Shown here piece after piece: positions 47,507 through 56,181 of a stretch of 64,000 nt of DNA. The notes under the pieces are model-generated. The model searched no databases, was not told where the DNA came from, and saw only the letters and a program-made list of their open reading frames with translations. Each line of letters opens with the position of its first letter. The first letter of the stretch is position 1. The stretch is from Dyella humicola (GTDB taxonomy: Bacteria > Pseudomonadota > Gammaproteobacteria > Xanthomonadales > Rhodanobacteraceae), in the NCBI RefSeq assembly GCF_026283945.1, contig NZ_JAPDPC010000001.1:2108001-2172000 (forward strand), written 5' to 3'. Made by a program: the position numbers and the translations under genes.

Positions 47507-48544
47507 ATGACGACAACAGCGAATCAACCTTCGTGGCTTGGGCGCAGCATTACCCTGCTTATCCTGGCGGTGGCCCTTGTCTTGCTCGCCGCCGTGGTCT
47601 TCGTGGTGGACCGGCGTCCGAGGACCCACGATGCACATTTGTTTGCCTACACTGCCGGCATTGCGCCGGAGGTAAGCGGCCGCATTACCGCGATCCACGT
47701 GGTCAACAATCAGCGGGTCAAGCAGGGCGACGTGCTTGCACAGATCGACCCCGAGCCTTTCGAGCTCAGGCTGCGGCAAGCGAAGGCCAAAGTCGCCGCG
47801 CTGAAGGCGGACATCGATCTCACGGGTCGCCAGGTGAATGCACAGACCTCGGGCGCCAAGGCGGCGTCCACCCAGATCCAGCGGGCCCAAGAGCAGTTCG
47901 CGCTGGCTCGCTCGACGCGGGAACGACTGGAGCCGATGGTGGGCAAAGGCTATGTCACGCAGCAGCAGATCGACGAGGCGCGCACCAATGAACGAAGCGC
48001 GGCGACCGCGCTCTCCACGAGCACGCTGCAGGCGGCGCAGGCACATGAAGCGGTCGGCGACACGGCCAGCCTGGTCGAACAACTCGACGGCGCCGAGGCT
48101 GCCGAGGCACTGGCCGCCCGGGATCTGCGCGAAGCGACGATACGCGCTCCGTTCGATGGGCGCGTGGTCGGCGTGCAACTGGCGGAGGGCGCGTTCGCCG
48201 CAGCCGGCAGTCCGTTATTCACGCTGATCAAATTGCACGAGTGGTATGCCGTTGCCGATTTTCGGGAGACCGATCTCGAGCACATCCATATCGGTGACAA
48301 GGCCACGGCCTGGCTGATGGGCAGGGAAAACCAGCCAGTGCATGGCCATGTCGAGAGCCTGGGCGCCGGCGTGCAGCCGGAGGACAAGGCCGGACCCGGG
48401 CTGCCCGTGGTGGAAAGGTCGCTCAACTGGGTGGTAGTGGCGCAACGTTTTCCGGTGTGGGTGCGGCTCGACGACCCGCCCGAGCAGCTCATGCGCATCG
48501 GCGCGACGGCTTCGGTCAAGGTGGAGCACGATCACCATGACTAG
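47507..48544 (+). CDS. mdtN: MdtN-like HlyD membrane fusion protein
   Basis: This 345-residue adaptor has one N-terminal membrane helix, lipoyl half-motifs GIAPEVSGRITAIHVVNNQR and EATIRAPFDGRVVGVQLAEG, and a central coiled coil. It bridges the FUSC inner-membrane protein (8-base overlap) and the outer-membrane channel. E. coli mdtNOP confers resistance to dyes and sulfa drugs. A GTG at 47495 is a possible earlier start, but ATG 47507 fits the family. Confidence 0.92.
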   Translation: MTTTANQPSWLGRSITLLILAVALVLLAAVVFVVDRRPRTHDAHLFAYTAGIAPEVSGRITAIHVVNNQRVKQGDVLAQIDPEPFELRLRQAKAKVAALKADIDLTGRQVNAQTSGAKAASTQIQRAQEQFALARSTRERLEPMVGKGYVTQQQIDEARTNERSAATALSTSTLQAAQAHEAVGDTASLVEQLDGAEAAEALAARDLREATIRAPFDGRVVGVQLAEGAFAAAGSPLFTLIKLHEWYAVADFRETDLEHIHIGDKATAWLMGRENQPVHGHVESLGAGVQPEDKAGPGLPVVERSLNWVVVAQRFPVWVRLDDPPEQLMRIGATASVKVEHDHHD

Positions 48545-50504
48545 CAGTCAGCCGGAACGCCAGACGCTGCTCGGCTTCCTGCGGCATGAGTTGGTACCGC
48601 GTCCAGGGAGGATGCGGGCCGTCTGGCGCATTACTGCCGGCAGTACCTTGGTCGTCGCGCTCGGCATGGTTTTCCAGATTCCCCTGCCGGCCTATATGGC
48701 CTACATCGTGTTCCTGGTCAGTCGCGAGGAAACGGCGGCAACCCTGCTCACGGCCATCGGCGGTGCTTTGGCAGCCACGGTAGCCGTGGCGCTATCCTTT
48801 TTGTTCTATTTGCTGGATGCGAGTGAACCCGGGCTGCGTCTTCCGCTGTTGGCGGTCAGCACCTTCATCGCCATGTTCTTTGCCCGCACCAGCACCCTGG
48901 GGCCGATCGCGTTTCTCGCCGGCTTCGTGCTGGTGCTCTCGCAGACGCTGATCGATGACGTTCCCTCCGCCGAAGTTCTGACCCGAATCCTGCTGTGGCT
49001 GTGGGTGGTCGTGGCTGTGCCTGCCTTCGTCACCGTGCTGATCGACCTGGCGTGGGGTGAGAATCCGGTGCAGCTGGTGCGAAGACGTGCCGATGAATTG
49101 CTCCGACGAACGGCCGACATACTCGATGGACGGGGCGAGGCCGACCCGGTGAAGCTGCGGGAAGAGGCTGTCGACACCATGGCCCTGCACGAACACGCCT
49201 GCCTGTGGGACCGGCAACTGAAGGCGAAGACGGCGGTCGACCTGCAGATGTTCGAGGGACTGGTCACCTTGCTTTCCTTGCTCTGCCTGCTGCCGAAGGA
49301 CACCTCGCTCGCCGCACGCGTGCCCATAGCGCAGGCCATCGATGCCTGTCGCGACGCATTGTTGACCGGCACAGCACCTCGGGTACGCGAATGCGTGGTC
49401 GACGCGCGCGGGCTCGCCGCCCTCGACGGTGCATCCCGGCCGATCATCCTGGCGCTGGCGCGCACGACGAACGAGCTATTGAAGAGCGCGACAGAAAGGC
49501 CCGTGGCCGTGGCTCCCGCGCTCAAAGCCAAGCACCTGTTCGTACCCGACGCCTTCAGCAACCGGGGCCACGCACAGTTCGCCCTGAAAACGACACTGGC
49601 GGTGACGCTGGCCTACTGCATCTACACCCTGTTGGATTGGCCTGGCATACGTACGGCCATTACGACGTGCTTCTTCGTCGCCCTGGGCAGCATGGCGGAG
49701 ACCATGCACAAGCTGAGCCTGCGCCTTTCCGGCGCCATTGCAGGCGGCATCCTGGCGGGATTCTGCATTGTCTATTTGTTGCCTCACCTGACCGACATCG
49801 GCGATCTGAGCCTGCTGATCGCTGCCGCATCGGCGCTTTGTGCCTGGGTGGCCACCAGTAGCGAGCGCCTCGCCTATGCCGGCATGCAGATGGCGTTCGC
49901 GTTTTACCTTGGTGTGCTCCAGGGCTATGCGCCGGCCAGCGATCTGACCGTATTGCGTGATCGCCTCGTCGGCATCGTGCTCGGAAACATCCTCATGTCG
50001 ATGATCTTCAGCACGCTGTGGCCCGTGAGTGCGTTGCAGGTGGTCCGTTCGTCCATGTCCAAGGCGATAGGGCTGCTGGCCAGCCTGGTGTCGGATGCGA
50101 CGAGCGAGAATCGTCTGCTGCGTCTGACGGTGGCCCAGGAACTGGTGCGTTCGCGCAAGCTCGCCTCCCTGGCATTCTTTGAGCGCGGCCTGTTTTCCTC
50201 ACCAATGTCGGACGAGGCGTCAGGTCGCCTGGCGCTCGGACAACTTGATCGGGTGGCCGCAGCGGCGTTCGCCGTACCCAGCCAGGGAAGTGACGTAGTC
50301 GAAGAGACTGCATTGGAGGGCGAGCGTGGCGAGGCTGCGCGCTGGCTTTCGGAAACGGCCATACGAACGGGGCAGGGGCGCTCGCCACCGCCGTGGACAG
50401 GAGGGCATCCGGCCAAGGCAGGCGCGACTGCCGCGTCGCGAGCGCAACGAGAGGCCATGGCCTGCCTGCAGAAGGAGATCGTGGATGTCGCGCCGGCCCA
50501 CTAA
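48537..50504 (+). CDS. mdtO: MdtO-like FUSC-family inner-membrane protein
   Basis: This 655-residue protein has the FUSC (aromatic acid exporter) arrangement: two sets of about six helices, the first in residues 25-170 and the second around 350-500, separated by a long cytoplasmic region. Signatures are IPLPAYMAYIVFLVSREE and GIRTAITTCFFVALGSMAET. It replaces the RND or MFS pump of other tripartite systems and probably exports aromatic carboxylates. It overlaps mdtN and mdtP at its two ends. Confidence 0.92.
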   Translation: MTSSQPERQTLLGFLRHELVPRPGRMRAVWRITAGSTLVVALGMVFQIPLPAYMAYIVFLVSREETAATLLTAIGGALAATVAVALSFLFYLLDASEPGLRLPLLAVSTFIAMFFARTSTLGPIAFLAGFVLVLSQTLIDDVPSAEVLTRILLWLWVVVAVPAFVTVLIDLAWGENPVQLVRRRADELLRRTADILDGRGEADPVKLREEAVDTMALHEHACLWDRQLKAKTAVDLQMFEGLVTLLSLLCLLPKDTSLAARVPIAQAIDACRDALLTGTAPRVRECVVDARGLAALDGASRPIILALARTTNELLKSATERPVAVAPALKAKHLFVPDAFSNRGHAQFALKTTLAVTLAYCIYTLLDWPGIRTAITTCFFVALGSMAETMHKLSLRLSGAIAGGILAGFCIVYLLPHLTDIGDLSLLIAAASALCAWVATSSERLAYAGMQMAFAFYLGVLQGYAPASDLTVLRDRLVGIVLGNILMSMIFSTLWPVSALQVVRSSMSKAIGLLASLVSDATSENRLLRLTVAQELVRSRKLASLAFFERGLFSSPMSDEASGRLALGQLDRVAAAAFAVPSQGSDVVEETALEGERGEAARWLSETAIRTGQGRSPPPWTGGHPAKAGATAASRAQREAMACLQKEIVDVAPAH

Positions 50505-51882
50505 GCGGGTGCGTGGCATCTTCACGGCCATGGCCATGTGCCTGGCCGCCTTCGATGCCTGCGGCGAAGAGGCTGCCCCGCAGCAGGCGCATTGCATGGA
50601 AGCGCCGTCGACACCCCATGGCGGCTACGATCTGCCGCGCTTGCTCGATATCGCGCAATGCCTGAGTCCCGAGACACGCGAGGCCTGGGAACACACGCGA
50701 CAGGCGGAGCTGGCTGTCGACGTCGTCCGCAGCAGCTACGCCCCGCAAGTGTCTCTCGAGGCGGTAGGCGGCTTCCAGCGCACGCCACTGCCGATTCCGA
50801 CCAACCTGATATCACGCGGGTACTTCACCTCCGACACGCGTGAGTTTATTCCCTCCCTGTCCGTGAAGTGGCTGTTGTTCGATTTCGGTCGTCGCGCGGG
50901 TGTGGAGGCAACGGCGCGCGCCAACCATGCGGCCGCCGAAGTGGCCTACAACGGCGTGCAACAGCGACTGGTCTTCAGTGTGACGCGCGCGTATTTCGAC
51001 TATCAGTCCAGTCGCGAACAATTGCTTGCAGCCGAGGAAGCGGTCAAGGCGGCGCAAACGATTCAGGACGCCACTGAAGCCCAGCGCCGCAACGGCCGGG
51101 CCACCGTCGTCGCAGCGGCCCAGGCCGAACGCCAGACGGCGATGTCCAGGCTCAATCAGGTCAAGGCGAATGGCGCGGTGCGCACGGCATATGCGTCACT
51201 GATAGCGGCGATCGGCCTGTCCGCCGACACGCAATTGACGATCGGCGAAGCGAAGGACCAGGCCTTGCCCGCGCTTCCCGCCGAATCCATCGATCATTAC
51301 GTGCAGAAGGCACTCGCAGGTCGACCCGATGTGCGTGCGGCGGAAGAGAAGGTGAAGGCCGCGGAAGGCGAAGTGCAAAGTGCGCATGCCGCCTATCGTC
51401 CGATCGTCAGCTTCGCCGGTAACTACTACCAGAATATTGGTGCGTTGAGCACGGATGGCAGTCCGTACTATTCGATCAACAAGCCGGGCGGCGCCGTCTT
51501 CCTCAATTTCGAGTTGCCCCTTTTCGATGGCGGCTCGCGTTCGGCGCATCTGTCGATCGCGCAGTCCCAGGTCCAGGCGGCTGAAGACCAGCTGGACCAC
51601 GTGCGCGACGGTGTCGCACAGGAAGTGGTGAAGGCCTATAACGATCTGCGTACCAGTCGCGAGGCCTACACCGAGGCGCAGGCCTACTCACACGCGGCTG
51701 GTGTGGCCTACGAGGCGGCTCTCGACGCCTATCAGCATGGCGTCGGCACGTATACGGACCTGGCCAACGACGAAGCGCTCATGGCGCAGTCGCAAGCCGC
51801 GCTGGCGAGTGCCAGCGCCGACGCTCAGATTGCCTGGGTGGGCTTGGCCTTGGCGACCGGCGACATTCACGTGACGCCGTGA
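50485..51882 (+). CDS. mdtP: MdtP-like TolC-family outer-membrane channel
   Basis: This 465-residue protein has an N-terminal signal region (RRPTKRVRGIFTAMAMCLAA) and two TolC/OEP repeats. Characteristic stretches are LSVKWLLFDFGRRAGVE, AVFLNFELPLFDGGSRSAHL and the C-terminal DAYQHGVGTYTDLANDE. ATG at 50485 has a strong GAAGGAG site seven bases before it and overlaps mdtO by 20 bases. It completes the four-gene efflux operon. Confidence 0.92.
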   Translation: MSRRPTKRVRGIFTAMAMCLAAFDACGEEAAPQQAHCMEAPSTPHGGYDLPRLLDIAQCLSPETREAWEHTRQAELAVDVVRSSYAPQVSLEAVGGFQRTPLPIPTNLISRGYFTSDTREFIPSLSVKWLLFDFGRRAGVEATARANHAAAEVAYNGVQQRLVFSVTRAYFDYQSSREQLLAAEEAVKAAQTIQDATEAQRRNGRATVVAAAQAERQTAMSRLNQVKANGAVRTAYASLIAAIGLSADTQLTIGEAKDQALPALPAESIDHYVQKALAGRPDVRAAEEKVKAAEGEVQSAHAAYRPIVSFAGNYYQNIGALSTDGSPYYSINKPGGAVFLNFELPLFDGGSRSAHLSIAQSQVQAAEDQLDHVRDGVAQEVVKAYNDLRTSREAYTEAQAYSHAAGVAYEAALDAYQHGVGTYTDLANDEALMAQSQAALASASADAQIAWVGLALATGDIHVTP

Positions 51883-51974
51883 GACTCGCAATGAATCAAT
51901 TCGAGCGTGGAGCATGGGTCCTGCGGCTGACCGCAAGGTGCCCGATCGCGTTCTACGGGCGGGGCACGGCCACC

Positions 51975-52676
51975 TCACTGAAGAGAGTGCCGACTCCCGC
52001 TTGCTGTTTCGGAGCTCGCAGCGGCGTGGATGTCCGCGGGCCCCAGGATCGGCGACTGCGCCCCGTGCCGAGCCACCTGGAGCATCGCGAGCCCGATGGT
52101 TCGCGTCGTACTGATGGACCGAGGGAAGAGTCGCTGCAGCGGAGGCAGCAACGCGCCGAGCAGGGTGTAGAAAAGCCGATAGCTCGCCGTCTTCGACCGG
52201 ATGCCATCCAGCGGCACGATCACCCCGGGCCGAAACATGTAAGCCGCCTTGAACGGCAGGCGAAGTAGCGCATTTTCCGTCGCGCCTTTCACGCGTGCCC
52301 ACATGCTTCTGCCGCGCTCGGAGCTGTCAGTGCCCGCCCCGGATACGTACACAAAGGTCATGTTGGGATTAATCCGAGCCAACAGGCCGGCCACCGAGAG
52401 CGTCATGTCGTAGGTCAGGTGGCGATAGCTCTCCTCGGACATGCCGTTCGAGGAAACTCCCAGACAAAAGAAGCACGCATCGAGGCCGCTCAGGCTGCCT
52501 TCGATCTGATCCAGTGCAAACAGGTCCTCTTTGACGAGTTCCTCAATCTTCGGATGCTGCGTCCCCAGGGGCGTGCGCCCAATGCAGACGACTTGCGAGA
52601 CGGCGGCGTCCTGCAGGCATTCGCGCAATACACCTTGGCCGACCATCCCGGTCGCGCCGAACAGAGCCACTTTCAT
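51975..52676 (-). CDS. NAD(P)H-binding, NmrA/epimerase-like protein
   Basis: This 233-residue Rossmann protein opens with KVALFGATGMVGQGVLREC and continues with DACFFCLGVSSNGMSEESYR, FVYVSGAGTDSSERGR and the catalytic-position lysine in MWARVKGATENAL. It fits the atypical SDR group similar to oxidoreductase HTATIP2. It is monocistronic and lies next to a LysR gene on the same strand. Substrate unknown. Confidence 0.88.
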   Translation of the reverse strand: MKVALFGATGMVGQGVLRECLQDAAVSQVVCIGRTPLGTQHPKIEELVKEDLFALDQIEGSLSGLDACFFCLGVSSNGMSEESYRHLTYDMTLSVAGLLARINPNMTFVYVSGAGTDSSERGRSMWARVKGATENALLRLPFKAAYMFRPGVIVPLDGIRSKTASYRLFYTLLGALLPPLQRLFPRSISTTRTIGLAMLQVARHGAQSPILGPADIHAAASSETASGSRHSLQ

Positions 52677-52800
52677 AGGTACGCACCACTTGATCGTGTC
52701 GTGCAGCCAGTGTCGCCGTTGCCCGGTGAATCGGCTAATCCGATTGCGCCAAGACTTCCCCGCATCACGACATCGACGCTATCGACAGATCGAGGTGTCG

Positions 52801-53685
52801 TCAGTAGCGCAATTGCGAGATGAAGGCGCGGCCGGTCGGCCCGGGAAGCGCGTCCTTGCGATAGACCACGTGCATGGGGAGGAACACGTCGCGCGGGAGC
52901 CCCTCGATCTTGATCTTCACCAGGTTTCCCGCGTCGAGATCCTTCTTGACCATAGGCAACGGCATATGGCCCCAACCCAGTCCTGCGGTTAAAAACGCGT
53001 GCTTTGCACCCAGATCGGCGAGATGCCACGTCAGTGGCGAGAGCACACCGAACGTTCTGCCTTCGGACAGCGACGTGCGATCCGTCAAGACCAACTGCAC
53101 CTGCTTCTCGAAGTACTTGCTACCGATGGCGCCCTTGTGACGGGCCAACGGGTGTGACGGCGCCACCACGGTGACGAGGGGAAGGTCGATCAGCGGTTCC
53201 GATGCGAGCTCATCGGGTATCACTGGCAGCGAACCCACGATGCCGATGCGGCATACGCCCTCCATCACCGGCCGGATCACGCCGCCCAGCGCCTCCACGT
53301 AGATGCGCAAGGGCGTATGGGGGAAGAACTCGCGGCAATAGCCGGCGGCGCGCGTAAGCCCATCCATGGGATACATCACGTCGACCGCCACGGATAGTTC
53401 GGGCTCCAGGCCTTCTTTCATGGAGCGGGCACGGGCCTTGAAGCCATCCATCTGATCGGCCACGCCGCGCGCTTCGGTCAGCAGCGCCACGCCTGCTTCG
53501 GTCAGCTTGGGATAGCGCTCGCTGCGATCGAACAGCGTGACACCCAGCTGCGCTTCGAGATTCAACAGTGTCTGGCTGACCACCGATTGCGCACGCCGCA
53601 GCTTTCGACCGGCCGCGGAAAAACTTCCCTCTTCCGCTGCGGCAATGAAGGTGCGCAGTTGGTCCAGCGTGACGGCGTCGAGCAT
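52801..53685 (-). CDS. LysR-family transcriptional regulator
   Basis: This 294-residue protein has the N-terminal HTH (EGSFSAAGRKLRRAQSVVSQ and LFDRSERYPKLTEAG) and a complete effector domain with SVAVDVMYPMDGLTRAA and PLIDLPLVTVVAPSHPLA. It is divergent from the pirin gene with a 96-base gap carrying a LysR-box-like repeat, so it very likely controls the pirin-DoxX-reductase genes. The effector is unknown. Confidence 0.93.
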   Translation of the reverse strand: MLDAVTLDQLRTFIAAAEEGSFSAAGRKLRRAQSVVSQTLLNLEAQLGVTLFDRSERYPKLTEAGVALLTEARGVADQMDGFKARARSMKEGLEPELSVAVDVMYPMDGLTRAAGYCREFFPHTPLRIYVEALGGVIRPVMEGVCRIGIVGSLPVIPDELASEPLIDLPLVTVVAPSHPLARHKGAIGSKYFEKQVQLVLTDRTSLSEGRTFGVLSPLTWHLADLGAKHAFLTAGLGWGHMPLPMVKKDLDAGNLVKIKIEGLPRDVFLPMHVVYRKDALPGPTGRAFISQLRY

Positions 53686-53698
53686 ATATCGTCCTAAG

Positions 53699-53713
53699 CG
53701 ATAGATGTCATCG
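53699..53713. promoter_or_regulatory. LysR box candidate (CGAT-N7-ATCG)
   Basis: CGAT (53699-53702) and ATCG (53710-53713) form an inverted repeat with a 7-base spacer, the size of typical LysR boxes. It lies 14 bases from the LysR start and 70 from the pirin start. Confidence 0.45.
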
Positions 53714-53781
53714 AAATATATAGGCTATTCAGATGCTTGGGCAAGGCCTAGCCTTTCTCCATCGCAGACGAGGACGCCCCC

Positions 53782-54654
53782 ATGAACGCTGTTGCTTCCT
53801 TTCTATCCCCATCCGAATCGACCATCGAGCCGGTGGCCGCGCCGCGCAAGATCTGGACGGTCACCACCGGCTATCACCGTGGCCCCATTACCCGCCTGGT
53901 CAGCCCTTCCGATCTCGGCCAGTGGATCAAGCCTTTCGTCTTTCTGGACGCGGGCGTCCTGCCGCCGTCAGCGGGTCCCTTGTTCGGCATCCACCCGCAC
54001 TCGGGTATCGCGACCTTGACGGCCGTGCTTTCGGGCCGCGTGGCCTACGAAGACACCACCGGCAAGCAGGGCGAAGTGCTGACGGGCGGGCTGGAGTGGA
54101 TGAGGGCGGGAAGTGGTGTGTGGCATGACGGTCATGTCGTCGGCGACACGCCGGTGGAGTTCTTCCAGCTCTGGGTGACGCTGCCGCCGGAGCAGGAAAA
54201 TGGCGCCCCTGAAAGCCAGAACATCGCACCGGAAGAGGTCCCGCTCGTGGGTCCGGCGCGGGTACTGCTAGGGCAGTACCAGGGCGCGACCAGCCCGATC
54301 CGCGCTCCCGCCGGCATCACCTATTTGCATGTGCGCCTGAAGGCGGGTGAGCACTGGCGCTTTCAGCCGAACCCGAACGAGACCGTGGCGTGGATCGCCT
54401 TGCATCAAGGTACGACCAGCGTGCCTGAGGGCCTCACCGCGGGCGACCTCGCCATCTTTGAAGAATCCGACCACGCCATCGACGTGGTGGCGCATGACGA
54501 CGCGTCCTTCGTGCTGGGCGCCGCCGTGAAGCACCCGTATCCCTTGGTGATGGGCAAGTACTCCGTCCACACCAACGCTCGCGCGCTCGCCCAAGGCGAA
54601 GCGGAGATCGCACGTATTGGCCGCCGGCTGCGTGCAGCAGACCGCCTGAAGTAA
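53782..54654 (+). CDS. Pirin family protein
   Basis: This 290-residue double-cupin protein has the pirin metal site in FGIHPHSGIATLTAVLSGR (His-x-His) plus a glutamate in EWMRAGSGVWHD. The second cupin follows with GITYLHVRLKAGEHWRF. Pirins are quercetin-dioxygenase-like or regulatory proteins. It leads the group pirin-DoxX-reductase, with gaps of about 50 bases, controlled by the divergent LysR. Confidence 0.93.
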   Translation: MNAVASFLSPSESTIEPVAAPRKIWTVTTGYHRGPITRLVSPSDLGQWIKPFVFLDAGVLPPSAGPLFGIHPHSGIATLTAVLSGRVAYEDTTGKQGEVLTGGLEWMRAGSGVWHDGHVVGDTPVEFFQLWVTLPPEQENGAPESQNIAPEEVPLVGPARVLLGQYQGATSPIRAPAGITYLHVRLKAGEHWRFQPNPNETVAWIALHQGTTSVPEGLTAGDLAIFEESDHAIDVVAHDDASFVLGAAVKHPYPLVMGKYSVHTNARALAQGEAEIARIGRRLRAADRLK

Positions 54655-54705
54655 GTCCTAGCTGTTCATCCGATTGACCCATCCATCCCCATCTGAGAAC
54701 CCATC

Positions 54706-55152
54706 ATGAGCACCAAGACCGAAACCGTTAGCTATGCATCATCCCTCGACCAGACCCAGGTCACGTCGAGCCTCACCCTGAAGAGCTTCGCCGAACTGGC
54801 CGGCCGCGTCCTGATTGCTGGTCTGTTCCTGCTTTCGGGCGTAGGCAAGATCACCGCCTATGCAGCCACCGCGGGCTACATGGCCTCGGTCGGCGTACCC
54901 GCCGGCATGCTTCCGCTAGTGATCGCCACCGAAGTCCTGGGTGCTGTCGCCATCATGCTCGGCTGGAAGACCCGCATCGTTGCGTTCTTGATGGCCGGCT
55001 TCACGCTACTGACCGGCCTCCTGTTTCACACGAGTTTTGCCGACCAGATGCAGATGATCATGTTCATGAAGAACGTGTCGATCGCCGGCGCCTTCCTGCT
55101 GCTGACCGTCAATGGCGCGGGCCCGCTCAGCCTTGACCACAAGTCGCGCTAA
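54706..55152 (+). CDS. DoxX family membrane protein
   Basis: This 148-residue protein has four hydrophobic helices and the DoxX family opening AGRVLIAGLFLLSGVGKI, with TRIVAFLMAGFTLLTGLLFH and FMKNVSIAGAFLLL. DoxX-like proteins are quinone-linked or thiosulfate oxidase-like membrane components; many unstudied ones occur beside pirin genes, as here. An N-terminal cytoplasmic tail of about 30 residues precedes the first helix. Confidence 0.9.
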   Translation: MSTKTETVSYASSLDQTQVTSSLTLKSFAELAGRVLIAGLFLLSGVGKITAYAATAGYMASVGVPAGMLPLVIATEVLGAVAIMLGWKTRIVAFLMAGFTLLTGLLFHTSFADQMQMIMFMKNVSIAGAFLLLTVNGAGPLSLDHKSR

Positions 55153-55195
55153 TCCCTCACAACTTTCCCATCTAGTCTTTATCAGGAGACATCTC

Positions 55196-55792
55196 ATGAG
55201 CTACGCCATCATCGGCTCAGGCGCCGTTGGCAGCGCCCTGGCCAAGCAATTTGCCCGCAACAAGATCAAGGCAGTCATCAGCAATCGTCGCGGACCCGCC
55301 TCGCTGGAAGATGCAGTGCAAACCTTCGCTCCCATCGTAAGCGCCACGGAAACCACCGTCGCATTGGATGCGGACGTGATCATCCTCGCCGTCCCGTTTG
55401 GGGCGGTGGAGGAGGTCGCCCAGTTGCGCAGCGACTGGTCCGGCAAGATCGTGGTGGATGCCACTAACGCGATCGAGTTTCCCGCGTTCAAGCCGCTGGA
55501 TCTTGGCGGGCGCCCCTCCAGTGACGTCGTGGCAGCAAAGTTCAAGGGCGCCAAGGTCGTCAAGGCATTCAATACACTGCCGGCGGCGGTGCTCGCGGAC
55601 GAGCCGCGCCAGGGTGAAGGTCACCGCACGATCTTCGTTTCGGGCGACCACACCGATGCAAACGAGCGGGTGGCATCGCTCGCCACGGTACTCGGCTTCG
55701 CCCCCATCACGTTGGGCCGCCTTGGAGAAGGCGGATTGCTGCAACAGTTCGGCGGCCCGCTGACCGTGCACAGCCTGATCAAGCAGCGCTAA
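55196..55792 (+). CDS. NADP-binding reductase, F420-oxidoreductase-like
   Basis: This 198-residue protein has an N-terminal NADP motif (YAIIGSGAVGSALAKQFAR) and the pattern of the NADPH-dependent F420 reductase family (DADVIILAVPFGAVEEVAQL, KIVVDATNAIEFP, KVVKAFNTLPAAVL). No F420 synthesis genes are present, so the partner is more likely a flavin or small carbonyl. ATG at 55196 follows an AGGAG site; the frame continues upstream through the DoxX end. Last gene of the pirin group. Confidence 0.9.
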   Translation: MSYAIIGSGAVGSALAKQFARNKIKAVISNRRGPASLEDAVQTFAPIVSATETTVALDADVIILAVPFGAVEEVAQLRSDWSGKIVVDATNAIEFPAFKPLDLGGRPSSDVVAAKFKGAKVVKAFNTLPAAVLADEPRQGEGHRTIFVSGDHTDANERVASLATVLGFAPITLGRLGEGGLLQQFGGPLTVHSLIKQR

Positions 55793-55820
55793 CGCGAGCA
55801 GACCTACTGCGTCGCTACGA

Positions 55821-55850
55821 AACGGAGCGCCCAGTGGGCGCTCCGTTTTT
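55821..55850 (+). terminator. Rho-independent terminator
   Basis: AACGGAGCGCCC (55821-55832), loop AGT, and GGGCGCTCCGTT (55836-55847) form a perfect 12-bp stem, with the final TT running into TTT. It starts 29 bases after the last gene of the pirin group and is the strongest terminator in the window. Confidence 0.9.
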
Positions 55851-56181
55851 ACTTCTGCTGACTACCCGCCGCGTACCTCGTCCTCCATGAGCTTGGCGAC
55901 GCACGCGTGCATCAAATTTATCGTCGACGATACCTGTCGCAAGACCAACACGACACGAAAATTCCCACGAAAGTCCGCACTTCGATATCCGATCTGAAAC
56001 GAAACGCGTTCGCTTGGCCATCACTATCGGAGTGAGAGCATTTGCGACTCTGACCTCTCGTGTGCGGAAGCCAGGGTGGAGCACGAACAACCATGGATGA
56101 GGCCCGGCTGGGCCTGCCATTGAGTAGTGAACGAACGCTTCGAGGGGATGCCAATCTCCTCCCTTTCCGATAGAGGCGATC
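55851..56181. other. Intergenic region upstream of poxB
   Basis: This 331-base stretch between the terminator and poxB has no gene I can support. It probably contains the poxB promoter. No clear operator or promoter elements could be assigned. Confidence 0.5.
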
